Origin: Bugulina stolonifera
Taxonomy: Eukaryota > Bryozoa > Gymnolaemata > Cheilostomatida > Bugulidae
Assembly: GCA_935421135.1 (NCBI GenBank)
Contig: OW285187.1
Span: 17,608,429 to 17,672,428, forward strand
DNA: 64,000 nt
Direction of reading: 5' to 3'
Every line of letters begins with the position of its first letter. Position 1 is the stretch's first letter. Under the pieces are notes generated by a model, which was not told where the DNA came from, did not search any database, and was given only the letters and a program-made list of their open reading frames with translations. Below, one piece after another: positions 22,734 to 32,790 of this stretch. The translations under genes and the position numbers were made by a program.

Positions 22734-23369
22734 ATTATCTTAGAATATAATATTATACAAATAGTTCAAGTTATACAAACCATGTACATTTTGCTTGCAT
22801 TCCTTTGGTTAGACAATGGAATGCCAGCCAGTTGACTGTATTGTACTCTAATTTCAATGAACATTCATGAACAAACCAGCTAACTGTCATTTGGTGAATG
22901 TGGTTTTGACCAAATTAATTAAATTATGTAATTCTTTTTTGGTCCATGATGTACATGCTATGTGAATACATTCCTATTCCAAATTCATAACCAATAACTC
23001 TGATATGTGTGAAAATACAGCACTTTGAAACTTTAAACTCTTCTAGCCAAAATTTCATTATTGTCCACTTGGCTGGTTTGAGAACTAGGCCAGCGAATAG
23101 TGTGGCACAATTTAGAAGAGGTAGTTGAACCGTGCATTAAAAGAACAGCCACACCAATGAGTCCTTTAGAGAATTCGACCACCTAAAAGCCAAGCACAAT
23201 CTTCAAGGTCACTGCACAAGCCTTACTAAACCAAGAGGATTGCCCGAGGCAAAAAGAAGGGAATCATTGAAAATCTATGCGTACATATGTCATAAAATAG
23301 ATTTTTGGGAAAACCTTCCAACAAGTGGCGTGAGGGACCTCATACATGACGATGAGTGGGAAGAGTAAT

Positions 23370-25055
23370 TATAACATGGATGTGAGGACTGGGTTACCAA
23401 TGTTTGTTACTGTTGGAAGTAAGATATAATATCATTAAAAAGGGTAGAGTAATATCTTCAACTTGCTATACAATCTCCAACAATAGAGCAATTCTGAGCA
23501 GAACCATTAGCTTTTGAAAATAATCAATCACTAGAGGAGGAAAGTGTTTCACATAAATATAAGGCTACTTCATCTCATAAATTCATCTGAGCTAAAGTTG
23601 ATGGAATATCAACAAGTACGAGAAGAAATAAGAGTGCTTGCATTGCCACAAGCATGATCCCAAACTGGAACAACCCGTGGAGGGAAGGCATTCATTAGAA
23701 AATAGTTGGGTGTTGCTCTGGTCAGGAAGCAGGCTCATATCAATCACAACAGAAAAATGCTGAGAAGAAAGGCAAGAATGCTTCTGACTGAAAAGAAACC
23801 ATCCCATTCCAAAATGATGCAGCGAATTGCAGACCATGCCCGGAGTGTCTGGGATATATTAAAAGAGAACAATGAGAACTCACATTAAAAATTGTAAGGG
23901 ATAATAAAGTATGTACATTTCCTCTACCAGCTGCCTTTCATAGCGCTTTCTTAGAATGTGCTTTCAATAAAGGTAACATATGACATTACAACTGCTGTTA
24001 AGAGAAATCTCTGTACTTCAGAATGTAAACGCCAAGTTGATGGATCATTTGAACTTTCAAAGACATCCCATGTGTCAAACGTCAGCAAAAGTTATTCCCA
24101 TAGTGATTGGAACTCTCGGGGGCCAAATACACGATTGTAGACCGGATGGCACTACTGGGAGTTGATGTAAGGAAGTATACAATAGCAGACAGCCCTGCTA
24201 GGATCAGCTAACATCTGAAGAAAGGTCCTATCCATCCCCACCTAGTGGAACTAGGCCAATGGTAGGAAAGAGCACCAGCTAAAGCTGTGACAAAACTAAT
24301 AATAATGGTGGAAACAATTCTTTAACGTGGCTGCCCAATAGAGTGAAGTCAATTTTAGGTTACTTGTGAAGAGGTAGACAAGGCAAAAAGAATCATTAAC
24401 CTCTAACACTTACCAACATCTTGAAAAATGTCATCCCTAGCAGTATTAGTTAGCTGCACCGAGTGACTCAACTCAATCATGAGCTAGACCCAGCAGTAGT
24501 ACTAGCTGTGCTTCCAGTCATCGTCTGATGATATGACGCTTTTTGACAGAAAGAGAAGTATCAGCTAAATCCCATATCAACAATATTATTATAATTATGT
24601 TGCAATGGATTCAGGTAGATTCTGCGGCGTTTGGAACACCTTGTACCTCAGTAATTTAATTGCTCAGAAAATGAGGATTATCTTATATTTCTTTTCACTG
24701 AATTTTCATAGTAAACTACAACCCAACAAATATAACTACTCTTTTCTGTTATGTAAACAGTTTTACATTAAGCCTCAAGAAATGCCATTGTACCAGTATT
24801 GCATCAGCATTATTAGACTAAACTCAACAGTTTCTTTGATAGCTGGTAGGTACACCCAGCTTTTTGCCACATTGACACTCGTCTTAGCCAGGGAAGTGAT
24901 GATGGTGTTTCCTTATTTCATATAGTGCCACTTCTTATTTGACAATTACATGTAAATTATACGTACTACATGTACATGCACAATCTACTGCAAATCCGCA
25001 ATCCACTAATACACACTACTAACCACATACACACAGACGAAGTAGGAGTAAATTT
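23370..25055 (+). other. Intergenic, with a possible decayed non-LTR RT tail
   Basis: Most of this stretch has no assignable gene. Around 23960-24235 frames spell ITTAVKRNLCTSECKRQVDG and, in another frame, AKVIPIVIGTLGG followed by LLGVDVRKYTIADS. This resembles the tail found after some reverse transcriptases (KVIPIVIGALG-like segment). A 60-codon frame at 23706-23888 rich in Lys/Arg has no clear family. The RT assignment is weak. Confidence 0.35.
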
Positions 25056-26377
25056 GTGAGTAATTTAGATAAAATACTTGTATGTACGATTATTATATTA
25101 CATGTAAGACCTAAAGTTACCGGTATGAACAAGATGATTATGAAACGTAGGTTAGGAGTCATAGCAGAACTGATCAAAGAATATGGACTTTCACTAAACA
25201 TGCGCTTAGTAAAATCAGCTGAGAACCTTGCAGATGTCCTGACACGAGTGAGTTCAACATGGCTCAATAGCCGCATACCATGTGCAAGCGTTGGTGTGAC
25301 AACGCCTAATAGAGTGCAGTTGAAGGCCGAATTAGTTAAACTTCATTGCATGCATCATTTGGGCATTGAGAGAACATTGTACCTAGCTAGGTGCAAATTT
25401 GGTGATCACATAAGTAAGGAGATGGTGAGAGAAGTAGTTAAAGAGTGTGCAGTATGTAGCAGAATCGACCCCTCTCCAATACAGTGGGAAAGGGGAGCTC
25501 TAGAAGTAGTAAGAACTGGCAAAGGTTAGCAGTGGATGCGAGTCACTATAACCGTGCACCATATTTGACAATAATTGATTGTGGTCCAAGCAGATTTACT
25601 ATTTGGATAAAGTTACAAAATGAGACTGCTGATGCTGCTGTATTACACATGTCAAAGGTATTCCAGCAGCGTGGGCCTCCAGCGGAATTGCTTTCAGACA
25701 ATGAACCATGTTTTAAGAGTGAACGGTTAAAACAGTTACTAGCTCAGTGGGAAGTTCAGCACATAGTTAGTTGTGCTTATAGAGCCTCTGGAAATGGCAT
25801 TATTGAGCGCAACCACAGGACTATCAAGAGAATGGCAGCCAGGACTGGTTCATCAATAGAGAACATGGTATTTTGCTATAACAACACACCAAATAGTGAC
25901 AATGTATTACCATCAAAAAGTTTGTACTCTTACGTTGTAAAACTGCCCAAAGTATATCCATCAACAAATGACAAGCCTAGGGACACTGTCAAGAATCCAT
26001 ATGGTGTAGGTGATGACGTGTATGCCAAACCTGTTAACTCTAGGTGTACTGCTGTATGGCAACGAGGGACAGTTACTAGAATTATTTCAAACACTGCAGT
26101 TTTAGTGGATGGTATGACTAGGCATATCAGTGATATTCGACTGGCATGTAGGGGAAGTAGTGAGAATGTTGACAATTCGCTTAGTAATGAACAGCAACCA
26201 CAAGTACATGTAGGTAGAGGCATAGAAATTGATTTAGATATTGCTGGTACAGACAATGAAAATATTGAGGAGGTAGAAAGTGTGGATGAAGTAATTGACC
26301 ATCCAGTGAGAGATAGACGGTTACCTAGGTGGTTGACAGATTTTTATGTTGAAGGCTACGTTGTAATTCTTATTTAG
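25056..26377 (+). pseudogene. Ty3/Gypsy RNase H end and integrase, one frameshift
   Basis: The first frame (25056-25529) reads RRLGVIAELIKEYGLSLNMR and LVKSAENLADVLTRV, the C-terminal end of RNase H. It continues with the integrase zinc-binding HHCC module (LHCMHHLGIERTLY, then VVKECAVCSRID). The second frame (from about 25500) is the integrase core: LAVDASHY has the first catalytic Asp, LLSDNEPCF the second, and GNGIIERNHRTIKRM the Glu. A C-terminal chromatin-binding-like region and an acidic tail end at 26377 with DRRLPRWLTDFYVEGYV. A single +/-1 shift near 25500 separates the frames. Upstream RT and gag are absent, so it is 5' truncated. Integrase residues are intact but the frame is broken. 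Confidence 0.8.
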
Positions 26378-26400
26378 CTTTTGTTTGATCTGATAAGATC

Positions 26401-26510
26401 AAGGGGAGATGTAATGTGTGTTATTGTGACAATAACACACATTGTCATATTGTACTGTGTCTATCTGTCTGCCTGTCTATATTAATATTATAGTTTTTGC
26501 AATTACAGGA
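26401..26510 (+). promoter_or_regulatory. Polypurine tract and start of 3' LTR
   Basis: aaggggaga at 26401-26409, 23 bases after the integrase stop, is a typical polypurine tract that primes plus-strand synthesis. It is followed at once by TGTAATG, the expected LTR start, at 26410. The LTR opens with a perfect hairpin (arms TGTGTGTTATTG and its complement around a 3-base loop, about 26415-26441). An ATTACA at about 26504-26509 could be the LTR end, giving only about 100 bp, but the end is uncertain. Confidence 0.6.
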
Positions 26511-26675
26511 TGTTGTAGTCATGCTATTGGGATAATCTTATTATAATCATGGTTTTGGTGCAAGTGGGCTGTCACAATCTGTCAGTATAATTAATTTTAT
26601 GCATAGTATATAGTAAATTGTAATTAACCTTTTTGGTGTTAGTCAATCTCATGGCCAATTTCTGAATTTGAATTT

Positions 26676-27529
26676 GTGCTTGGTCCTACCCTGTTCTTAG
26701 CATACATTAATGATCTCCCAGAGCGTATTGACTGTAACACCAGTCTTTTCGCTGATGATACACTGATTTATCAAGTTGTGAATAATCCTACCGACAAACA
26801 GAGCTTCCAAAAAAATGTTGACACCTTGCAACAATGGTCGCGTACATGGTGCATGTCATTTAACATTGATAAGTGCTCTGTGTTAGCCTTCAATGCCACT
26901 GAGACCTCCCCTGAAGCTCACTATATGCTAGATGACACCCGCCTGTCAGTGGTGCAGGAAACAAAATACCTCGGTGTGATCCTACAATCAAATTTGAAGT
27001 TCGACGAACACATAACGACCAAAGTGCGAAAAGCCAAAAGACAGTTAGGTATGATCCAACGTGCTCTTCATATGCTCCTCAGAATGCACAATTGCTAGCG
27101 TACACTAGCCTCTGTAGGCCACAAGTTGAATATGCTGCAGCTGTGTGGGATACATCTCTAGAATACCTGATTAGTGACATTGAGATGATGCAACATAAAG
27201 CAATCCGATTCATATCAAAACTAAAGGGAAGAGATAGTATAACGCAAGAACGAAATAATCTTCAGCTGGAGACTCTTGCTGAAAGACGAGCCAAAATCAG
27301 ACACTCTCCCCTGCTACGACTTCTCTCGCGTGAAGAAAATCACAGGTCACTTATATGCGCTTACGATGAACTGACAAAAGAGAGAGCCAGTAATGTGGTA
27401 GTAACTAGATCCGCATCTCGTGATGATCCACCAACCATCTATGCCAAAAAGTCTACATACCATAATAGCTTCCTTCTCAAAATAAACTGTAAGAGAATTA
27501 AAAATGAATCTCTGACCTGTAGTCATTGA
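26676..27529 (+). pseudogene. Non-LTR retrotransposon reverse transcriptase, 5' truncated, frameshifted
   Basis: The frame enters at LGPTLFLAYINDLPERI and then shows the catalytic box SLFADDTLIYQ (FADD). KNVDTLQQWSRTWCMSFNI, then TKYLGVILQSNLKFDEHI follow, the RT thumb motifs. A frameshift near 27090 leads to LLAYTSLCRPQVEYAAAVWD and AIRFISKLKGRDSI, the C-terminal tail of CR1/L2/jockey-type ORF2 proteins. The endonuclease and the first RT blocks are missing, as in usual 5' truncation. It is on the plus strand, and differs in sequence from the RT on the minus strand at 63 kb. Confidence 0.75.
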
Positions 27530-28915
27530 TAAACATGTTGATGCACACTGATGGAACCAAGTCACACGATGAGTGACATACACTGAAAATATTAGGCTGG
27601 CTAAGAATTCAAATTAATAGAGGCATGCCACTTGCTACGTGCTCTAGTATGTACTAAAGAAGAAGAGGTAAGAGAGAGAGGTTTGTCAGTCTTGATAATG
27701 TGGTTGCATGAATAAGTTGTTTAGTAAAATATAATATTCCTCTGAAGTTGGCAAACTAAACTCTAAATCTACAATATGAATATTAATCATAATGATAATT
27801 ATAATTAATAATTTAATATAATTATATTATAATAAATTAAAATTTTTATTTTTTATCGCCAGAAAAACACATCATCTCGTTCATTCTTCTCTCAGTTGAA
27901 TACCATCACACCAACGCATAGGTAGCCTAAATGTAGGGAGAAAGTCACAGCTGTTTATTGGCTCTGACAAAAAGGTATTACAACGAAGTAGCACTCTACC
28001 CACTAGGAAAGTTTCTATATACTTGAATAATAAACGTACTTGGATAAACTTCGCCACAGGGCATGTTACTAGCACGTGGTCCATTGCGGCAAATAGCGTA
28101 TACACTTCTGGGCAGAGACTCTGGGATGCCTGCTATTGGGTAAGTTGTTAGACTAATAATGTTGTGATTGGGTACAATGTATTCAACTCATTGATTGGGT
28201 ACCGTTCATTTCAAGCTCTCCTATTATTGGTCAAAGTCACCTATTCTTATATGGCGCAAAGTTCTAAAACTGTTGCAAAGTGGCTAGTAATATTGGTGCA
28301 ATCACAAAGTGGATCACTGTGACTCTTTGACTGTGATACAGTATTAATTGTACACGTATATTCTATTATATTGTTTTGCTTTTCTTTTGTAGTGATCTCA
28401 AAGATAATGGTCTTATAAGTTGTAATTTACTCATTGCCTTAGGCCATTGACTGAGCGTAGATAAGGCTTAGGTTCACAACTTTTCACGTTGACTTTCACT
28501 TCGATTATCAATCAACATGACCATGGACATCAATCAATCAATCAGCATGAACATGTTGAACATAACCAGCATCAAGATCATTCATACGACGATGTATAAT
28601 ATTATATTAATTATATAAACTTAACTTTACTAACTATAACTATAGGCCCTACTAGCTACTTACTTGCGAATCAATGAAAGAGTACTACAGTAGAGTATTA
28701 TAATATTACTCTACTGTAGTACTCCTTCATTTTGTTATAAAATAATTATTATTTTATAATGAAAATTTTTTAATATACATGTATACCAAACTATTTAAAT
28801 GCACAAGTTAGAAAGAAAAGAGAAAATCGCTCGAGATACAAATAAAATCATTTAAATGAATGTAATGTTATTATCATTATTTTATTACAACTCAACTGGC
28901 ACTGCAAGTCTAGAC
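27530..28915. other. AT-rich intergenic DNA with a perfect-looking hairpin
   Basis: No gene recognised; a minus-strand frame at 27881-28105 has no family signature. 27775-27855 is almost pure A/T. At 28680-28724 there is a 45-base near-perfect palindrome: gagtactacagtagagta and its complement around an 8-9 base AT centre. Confidence 0.45.
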
Positions 28916-29617
28916 TATACCAAGGACGGATCCAGCGGTGTGCACCACTGGAAATTTCAGAATTTTTCTTTCGATTTTGTTGATTATTTTTTGACAATTA
29001 CTCAAATATCATATGTGTGTCAACCTAGCACAAAAATATCTTTTTATAATGTCTAGGCCCTAGGGGTATAAAAACCTGCGATATGTTATCATCTTTCTTG
29101 ATCCATGTAAATATTCTAACCATTTTTGCCATTTACAAGTTGGAGTTGAATGAGCTCCATTGTCACATCTTGATCACAGGAACATTTTTATTAATTTTTA
29201 GGCCGGCCCATAAAATAGCTAGAAAGATAAATATTTTTGTTCATTTTGCTTTATATAAATAATTATATTATTCATTAAATTAAATAATATTATTATTATT
29301 ATCATCAGTTGCGTTTTGCAAAACAATTTTAGGTTAGTTACAACTATTAAACCTAACTCAACTTGCCACAAACTCATTTAACTGAATTGGCTCTTAAGCC
29401 CTCCTGGACCCACAGACGCCAGGATTTTGCTTGGCTGCCCCGGACCCGTTGGGGGGCTTACATCGCCCCTAAACCCCCAGCTGCAAGGGGCGATGCGGTG
29501 CAGCGTGACGGGGCATGAAGCACACCGCACATGAAAACTGAAGCTTTGCCTTGATAAAAGCACCAGATATTTATTTCGCACCACCCTCTCTCCATTAATG
29601 GATCTGCCACTGTATAC
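28916..29617. mobile_element. MITE family A, copy 1, 5-bp duplication TATAC
   Basis: The 692-bp unit 28921-29612 begins caaggacggatccagcgg and ends ccattaatggatctgccactg with its ends roughly complementary (cagtggcagatcca inward). It is flanked by a perfect TATAC duplication (28916-28920 and 29613-29617). A second copy at 51703-52469 shares most of its interior, including gccggcccataaaat-like and GC-rich ccccggacccgttgggg words. No coding frame. The 5-bp duplication fits some hAT subgroups and Transib; assignment is open. Confidence 0.75.
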
Positions 29618-29760
29618 TATACTAAATACAATAGGCCCATTCCAAGGGGGACTGATCAAATAATACTTAATACAATACTAAAAAGACTCCCAAATAGATT
29701 CATCTGAGAGAGCAGTGTTCCATGCTTTAGCACTTTTTTTGTGGTGTAATTATCAATATA

Positions 29761-30198
29761 CAGTGGAACTTGCTTAATTCAACCTTGGATAATTCAAAAA
29801 CTTGGTTAGTTCAAACTGTTAGCCTTGGTCTCTGCTGAGCACTATATAAATGGCTTCAAATAATTCAAACTTACCAGCTGTAATTCAAACTTCATGCGGC
29901 TTAGGCTCACACTATAATCAATGATAATACTATCACAGCTAGCATTAGTCACCTAATAATCGTTGCTAGTAGTTAGTAGTTATTAGTAGCTTCTACTGCA
30001 ATGTGTTTCTGCTCAAACTAAGCTGGGAAAACTCACTAATTGCTTTACTGTTCCTTAGCTAAATGCGTTTTTATACTGTTGTCCTATACATGTAATGCAT
30101 GTCATTATATAAAATGAAGGGATCACATGATTCAAACTGGGCCTAATTCAAACCAATTATGGTGGTCCCTTGGAGTTTGAATTAAGCAAGTTCCACTG
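29761..30198. mobile_element. Pogo/Tigger-type MITE, second family
   Basis: Inverted ends CAGTGGAACTTGCTTAATTC match perfectly for at least 22 bp. The left flank is TA; the right flank is CA, probably a mutated TA. The 438-bp interior is rich in aattcaaac words and non-coding. The first 11 bases of the end equal those of the 14282-14853 MITE, so both may be served by related pogo transposases. Confidence 0.75.
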
Positions 30199-31356
30199 CA
30201 TACTATATTATCCAAAATCCTAACAGGGATTCTTTTCCAATGGCTACAAATCAAAGAGGCGCCTCAGAATCAGTAGAATACCAAGCTATTTCCCAATTTT
30301 AAGATGAGAGAATCGCTGTGACTATTGTAGGCCTACTAATCTAGCTTACATAAATTATCTACATGTATATTCTTCAGTTTTGTTCCACATTGGGTTTGTG
30401 CATTTAATTTTAATGCAATAGCTACAGTGATTCTTTATTGGCCTACATCTGGGAATTATTGGAAATTTTGTTTTGGAATTTCATCTATATTGTACAACTT
30501 TTCAATGAGCTGTTACCATAACCACTGGGCTCATGAGGCAAAAATATTGCTAGTTTGCTAGCAATTTAAAGGGGCTCTTTTGATCTGTTGCATTTTTCCC
30601 ACGGGATTCTTTCGGCTTCAAGATATTGAATGGGTGTAACCTTTTAGTGAAGGCTAAACAATACACTAGCATTAGAAAAACTTTTGACAAATTTTATAAG
30701 TGGGAGGACTTGTGGTAAAAAATCCAGATGGTCTCTCAACTATTGTGGGTGACTCCTTAGATGAACTGTTGGCTATAGAACAAGAAGTAACTGTGCTGCG
30801 TTCTGGGATATGTCAAATGGTGGCCCAGCCAAAGAGACTATCGGTGCCTCCAAAAGAAGATAGAAGGCGAATGTGATGGGTAGAATACCATCTATACTTC
30901 TAGGCTGTGTCCAAGTGTCTAGAAAATGTGCTCAGTTTCGGGTTGTGGGCTGTCAACTACACAGATTTAGATACTCTGTTTCATGGAGTTCAGGTCAAGG
31001 AGACATACATGTACATGTGACACATTTCACTTGACGATTTATGGCGCGGCATATAACGCTAAAAGGCTAACAAATAGTATAGACCATCAATAGTTAGGCT
31101 AAATATTGCATGTGTGTGAGTGTCACCCATTGGGGGAAGACAGCTGAACGGGTGTTCAAGGTCCAAGTTCCGTAAGACCCTATTATATCCAACCATCCAA
31201 CAATCAAATCGCTGCACTAATCTCTAAAACATTCGCCTGAACTTGATTAGGTCGTTGTAAGGATTGTCTTCACGTCGTTTGTTTTGGAGCCACTGAACGA
31301 AGTGTCCAGTTGTCAGCATTGAATCTGCTAAAAAATCTCCCACAGTCCAGTTGTCA
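30199..31356. other. Intergenic, no gene assigned
   Basis: No clear gene. Near 30725-30875 one frame stays open for about 50 codons (GDSLDELLAIEQEVTVLRSG) but has no recognisable domain and runs into stops. Confidence 0.3.
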
Positions 31357-32735
31357 TACAGTGGTGTCAGAAAGTTTGGAAACGCCTACTTTATTTTAGT
31401 AATTTCTAATTTGGTATTATTTTTCACTTTTGCATCATTCCTACCCCAACAAATTATATATCAGTGGATTCAGAAAAGTGTGAAGAATATTTTTAAGCTA
31501 TAATTGTCTTCATTAGCAGTAGCAGCTAAGTTTTACAGAATTTTTTTGTATAGGCTATCACCATTTACATCATATCATTAATCACAACGAGTTGCACAAA
31601 GACAGTAGTACTTACAGGGCGTGATGTCACAAAAATTACAAATTGTTGAGTTTTTTAATCACAATGGTAAACAATGACAGTTTTATAGTAAATTGAACTG
31701 CAGTATGTTGTCAGTATTTAATAAGGTATCTTTTACTCTCAATAACCAGTCGGCAGCAGTGTGGCATACTTTTTACACGTTTGCTGAGCTCCTCGTGGCT
31801 GATGATGTGGTGCCATGCTCCAATTATTTTCTCTATCAACTGTCTCTTATTCATTGGTTGCTGTTTTCTGACTAGGTTTCCCATGTGTTGCCTCAAATTT
31901 TCTATGTGGTTAAGGTCGGGGCTTTGTGCCGACCATGGTATGGTTCGCACGTCTTTAGCGGTTATCCATTCCTTCACAATCTTGGCATCGTGGCATGGTG
32001 CATTGTCATCTTGGAAGTACCAAGTTTGATTATCAGGAAAAAGAGTTGCAGAGCTTGGCAGCATTTTCTGCTCTAAAATTCATACTTCCAAGATGGCCAT
32101 GCCATCGCACCAAGATTGTGAAGGAATGGATGACGGCTAAAGACGTTCGAGCCATACCATGGTCGGCACAAAGCCCTGACCTTAACCACATAGAAAATCT
32201 GTGGCAACACATGGGAAACCTAGTCAGAAAAGAACAACCAATGAATAAGAGACAGTTAATAGAGAAAATAATTGGAGCATGGCACCACACCATCAGCCAC
32301 AAGGAGCTCAGCAAACGTGTAAAAAGCATGCTACACCACTGCCGACTGGTTATTAAAAGTAAAGGATACCCCACCAAGTACTGACAATATACTGCAGTTC
32401 AATCACTATTGGACTGTCATTGTTCACAATTATCATCAAAAAATTCACCAATTTGTAATTGTTGTGACATCACCTCTAAGTACTACTATTTTTGTGAAAC
32501 TCGTTGTGATTATAATAAGATGTAAATGGTGACAGCCTACATAAAGATTTGCTGTAAAACTTAGCTGCTACTGCTAATAAAGACAATTATAGCTTAAAAA
32601 TATTCTATACACTTTTCTGAATCCACTGATATATAATTTGTTGGGGTAGGAATGATGCAAAAATGAAAAACAAGATGTCAACTAAGAAGTTACTAAAATA
32701 AAGTAGGTGTTTCCAAACTTTCTGACACCACTGTA
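31357..32735. mobile_element. Palindromic Tc1-like element: two transposase 3' halves head to head
   Basis: The unit 31359-32733 has inverted ends CAGTGGTGTCAGAAAGTTTG and TA on both sides. It is almost one long inverted repeat: both arms, about 650-690 bases each, carry the same C-terminal half of a Tc1/mariner transposase, one on the minus strand (31711-32064) and one on the plus strand (about 32095-32384). The centre is at about 32050-32080. The minus-strand copy keeps QDDNAPCH and PWSAQSPDLNHIEN, where the second Asp and the Glu are 34 residues apart (DD34E, Tc1 type). The plus-strand copy lacks the DDNAPCH box in frame. The N-terminal DNA-binding half is absent from both. Arm divergence is modest, so the inversion is not recent but not ancient. 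Confidence 0.8.
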
Positions 32736-32790
32736 TGACAAGCTAGTGCATTATTTATAGGTTTGTTCTCATAATCCACTTTCAGTAAAA

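Larger units (their letters stand above)
19824..23099 (+). mobile_element. Complete DNA transposon with DUF7869-like gene, 21-bp TIRs and 4-bp AATA duplication
   Basis: The element is 19828-23095 (3268 bp). The left end CGCTGGCCTAGTTCTCAAAC and the right end are perfect inverted repeats over 21 bp, extending one base past the word shown. A 4-bp direct repeat, AATA, flanks it at 19824-19827 and 23096-23099. The empty site can be rebuilt: removing the element restores a continuous frame in the interrupted relic. Inside is one three-exon gene on the plus strand occupying 20113-22733. The 4-bp duplication would fit Sola-type or Academ-type elements, but the superfamily assignment is inference. 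The perfect ends and almost open gene suggest a young insertion. Confidence 0.85.
19203..23369 (+). pseudogene. Older DUF7869-like transposase relic, interrupted by a younger relative
   Basis: Two segments, 19203-19827 and 23096-23369, are the C-terminal half of one relic. The left segment reads GRIVRSVDLQKVVML, then GFKSACFTRQFVTFQHT and SILWYEAASGRKAEVIASVV; a shift leads to IIYYMDNCAGQNKNYALYTA, the family's D-x-C-x-GQN box. Then come GGRSYIHEC and RRHNIYDFPDFVKCVKSAG. The right segment resumes with VAQFRRGS and ends CHKIDFWENLPTSGVRDLIH plus DDEWEE and a stop, the typical C-terminus. Removing 19828-23095 and one AATA copy joins PRMADN to SVAQFRRGS in the same frame. Frameshifts and stops remain, so the host copy was probably already dead or died after insertion. 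Confidence 0.7.

Noticed and set aside
26676..27529. Considered as part of the preceding Ty3/Gypsy element
   Set aside because: The RT is of non-LTR type and starts after the Gypsy polypurine tract and LTR, so it is a separate insertion.
31781..32377. Hydrophobic frames on the strand opposite to the Tc1-like transposase
   Set aside because: Antisense shadows of the two inverted transposase arms.
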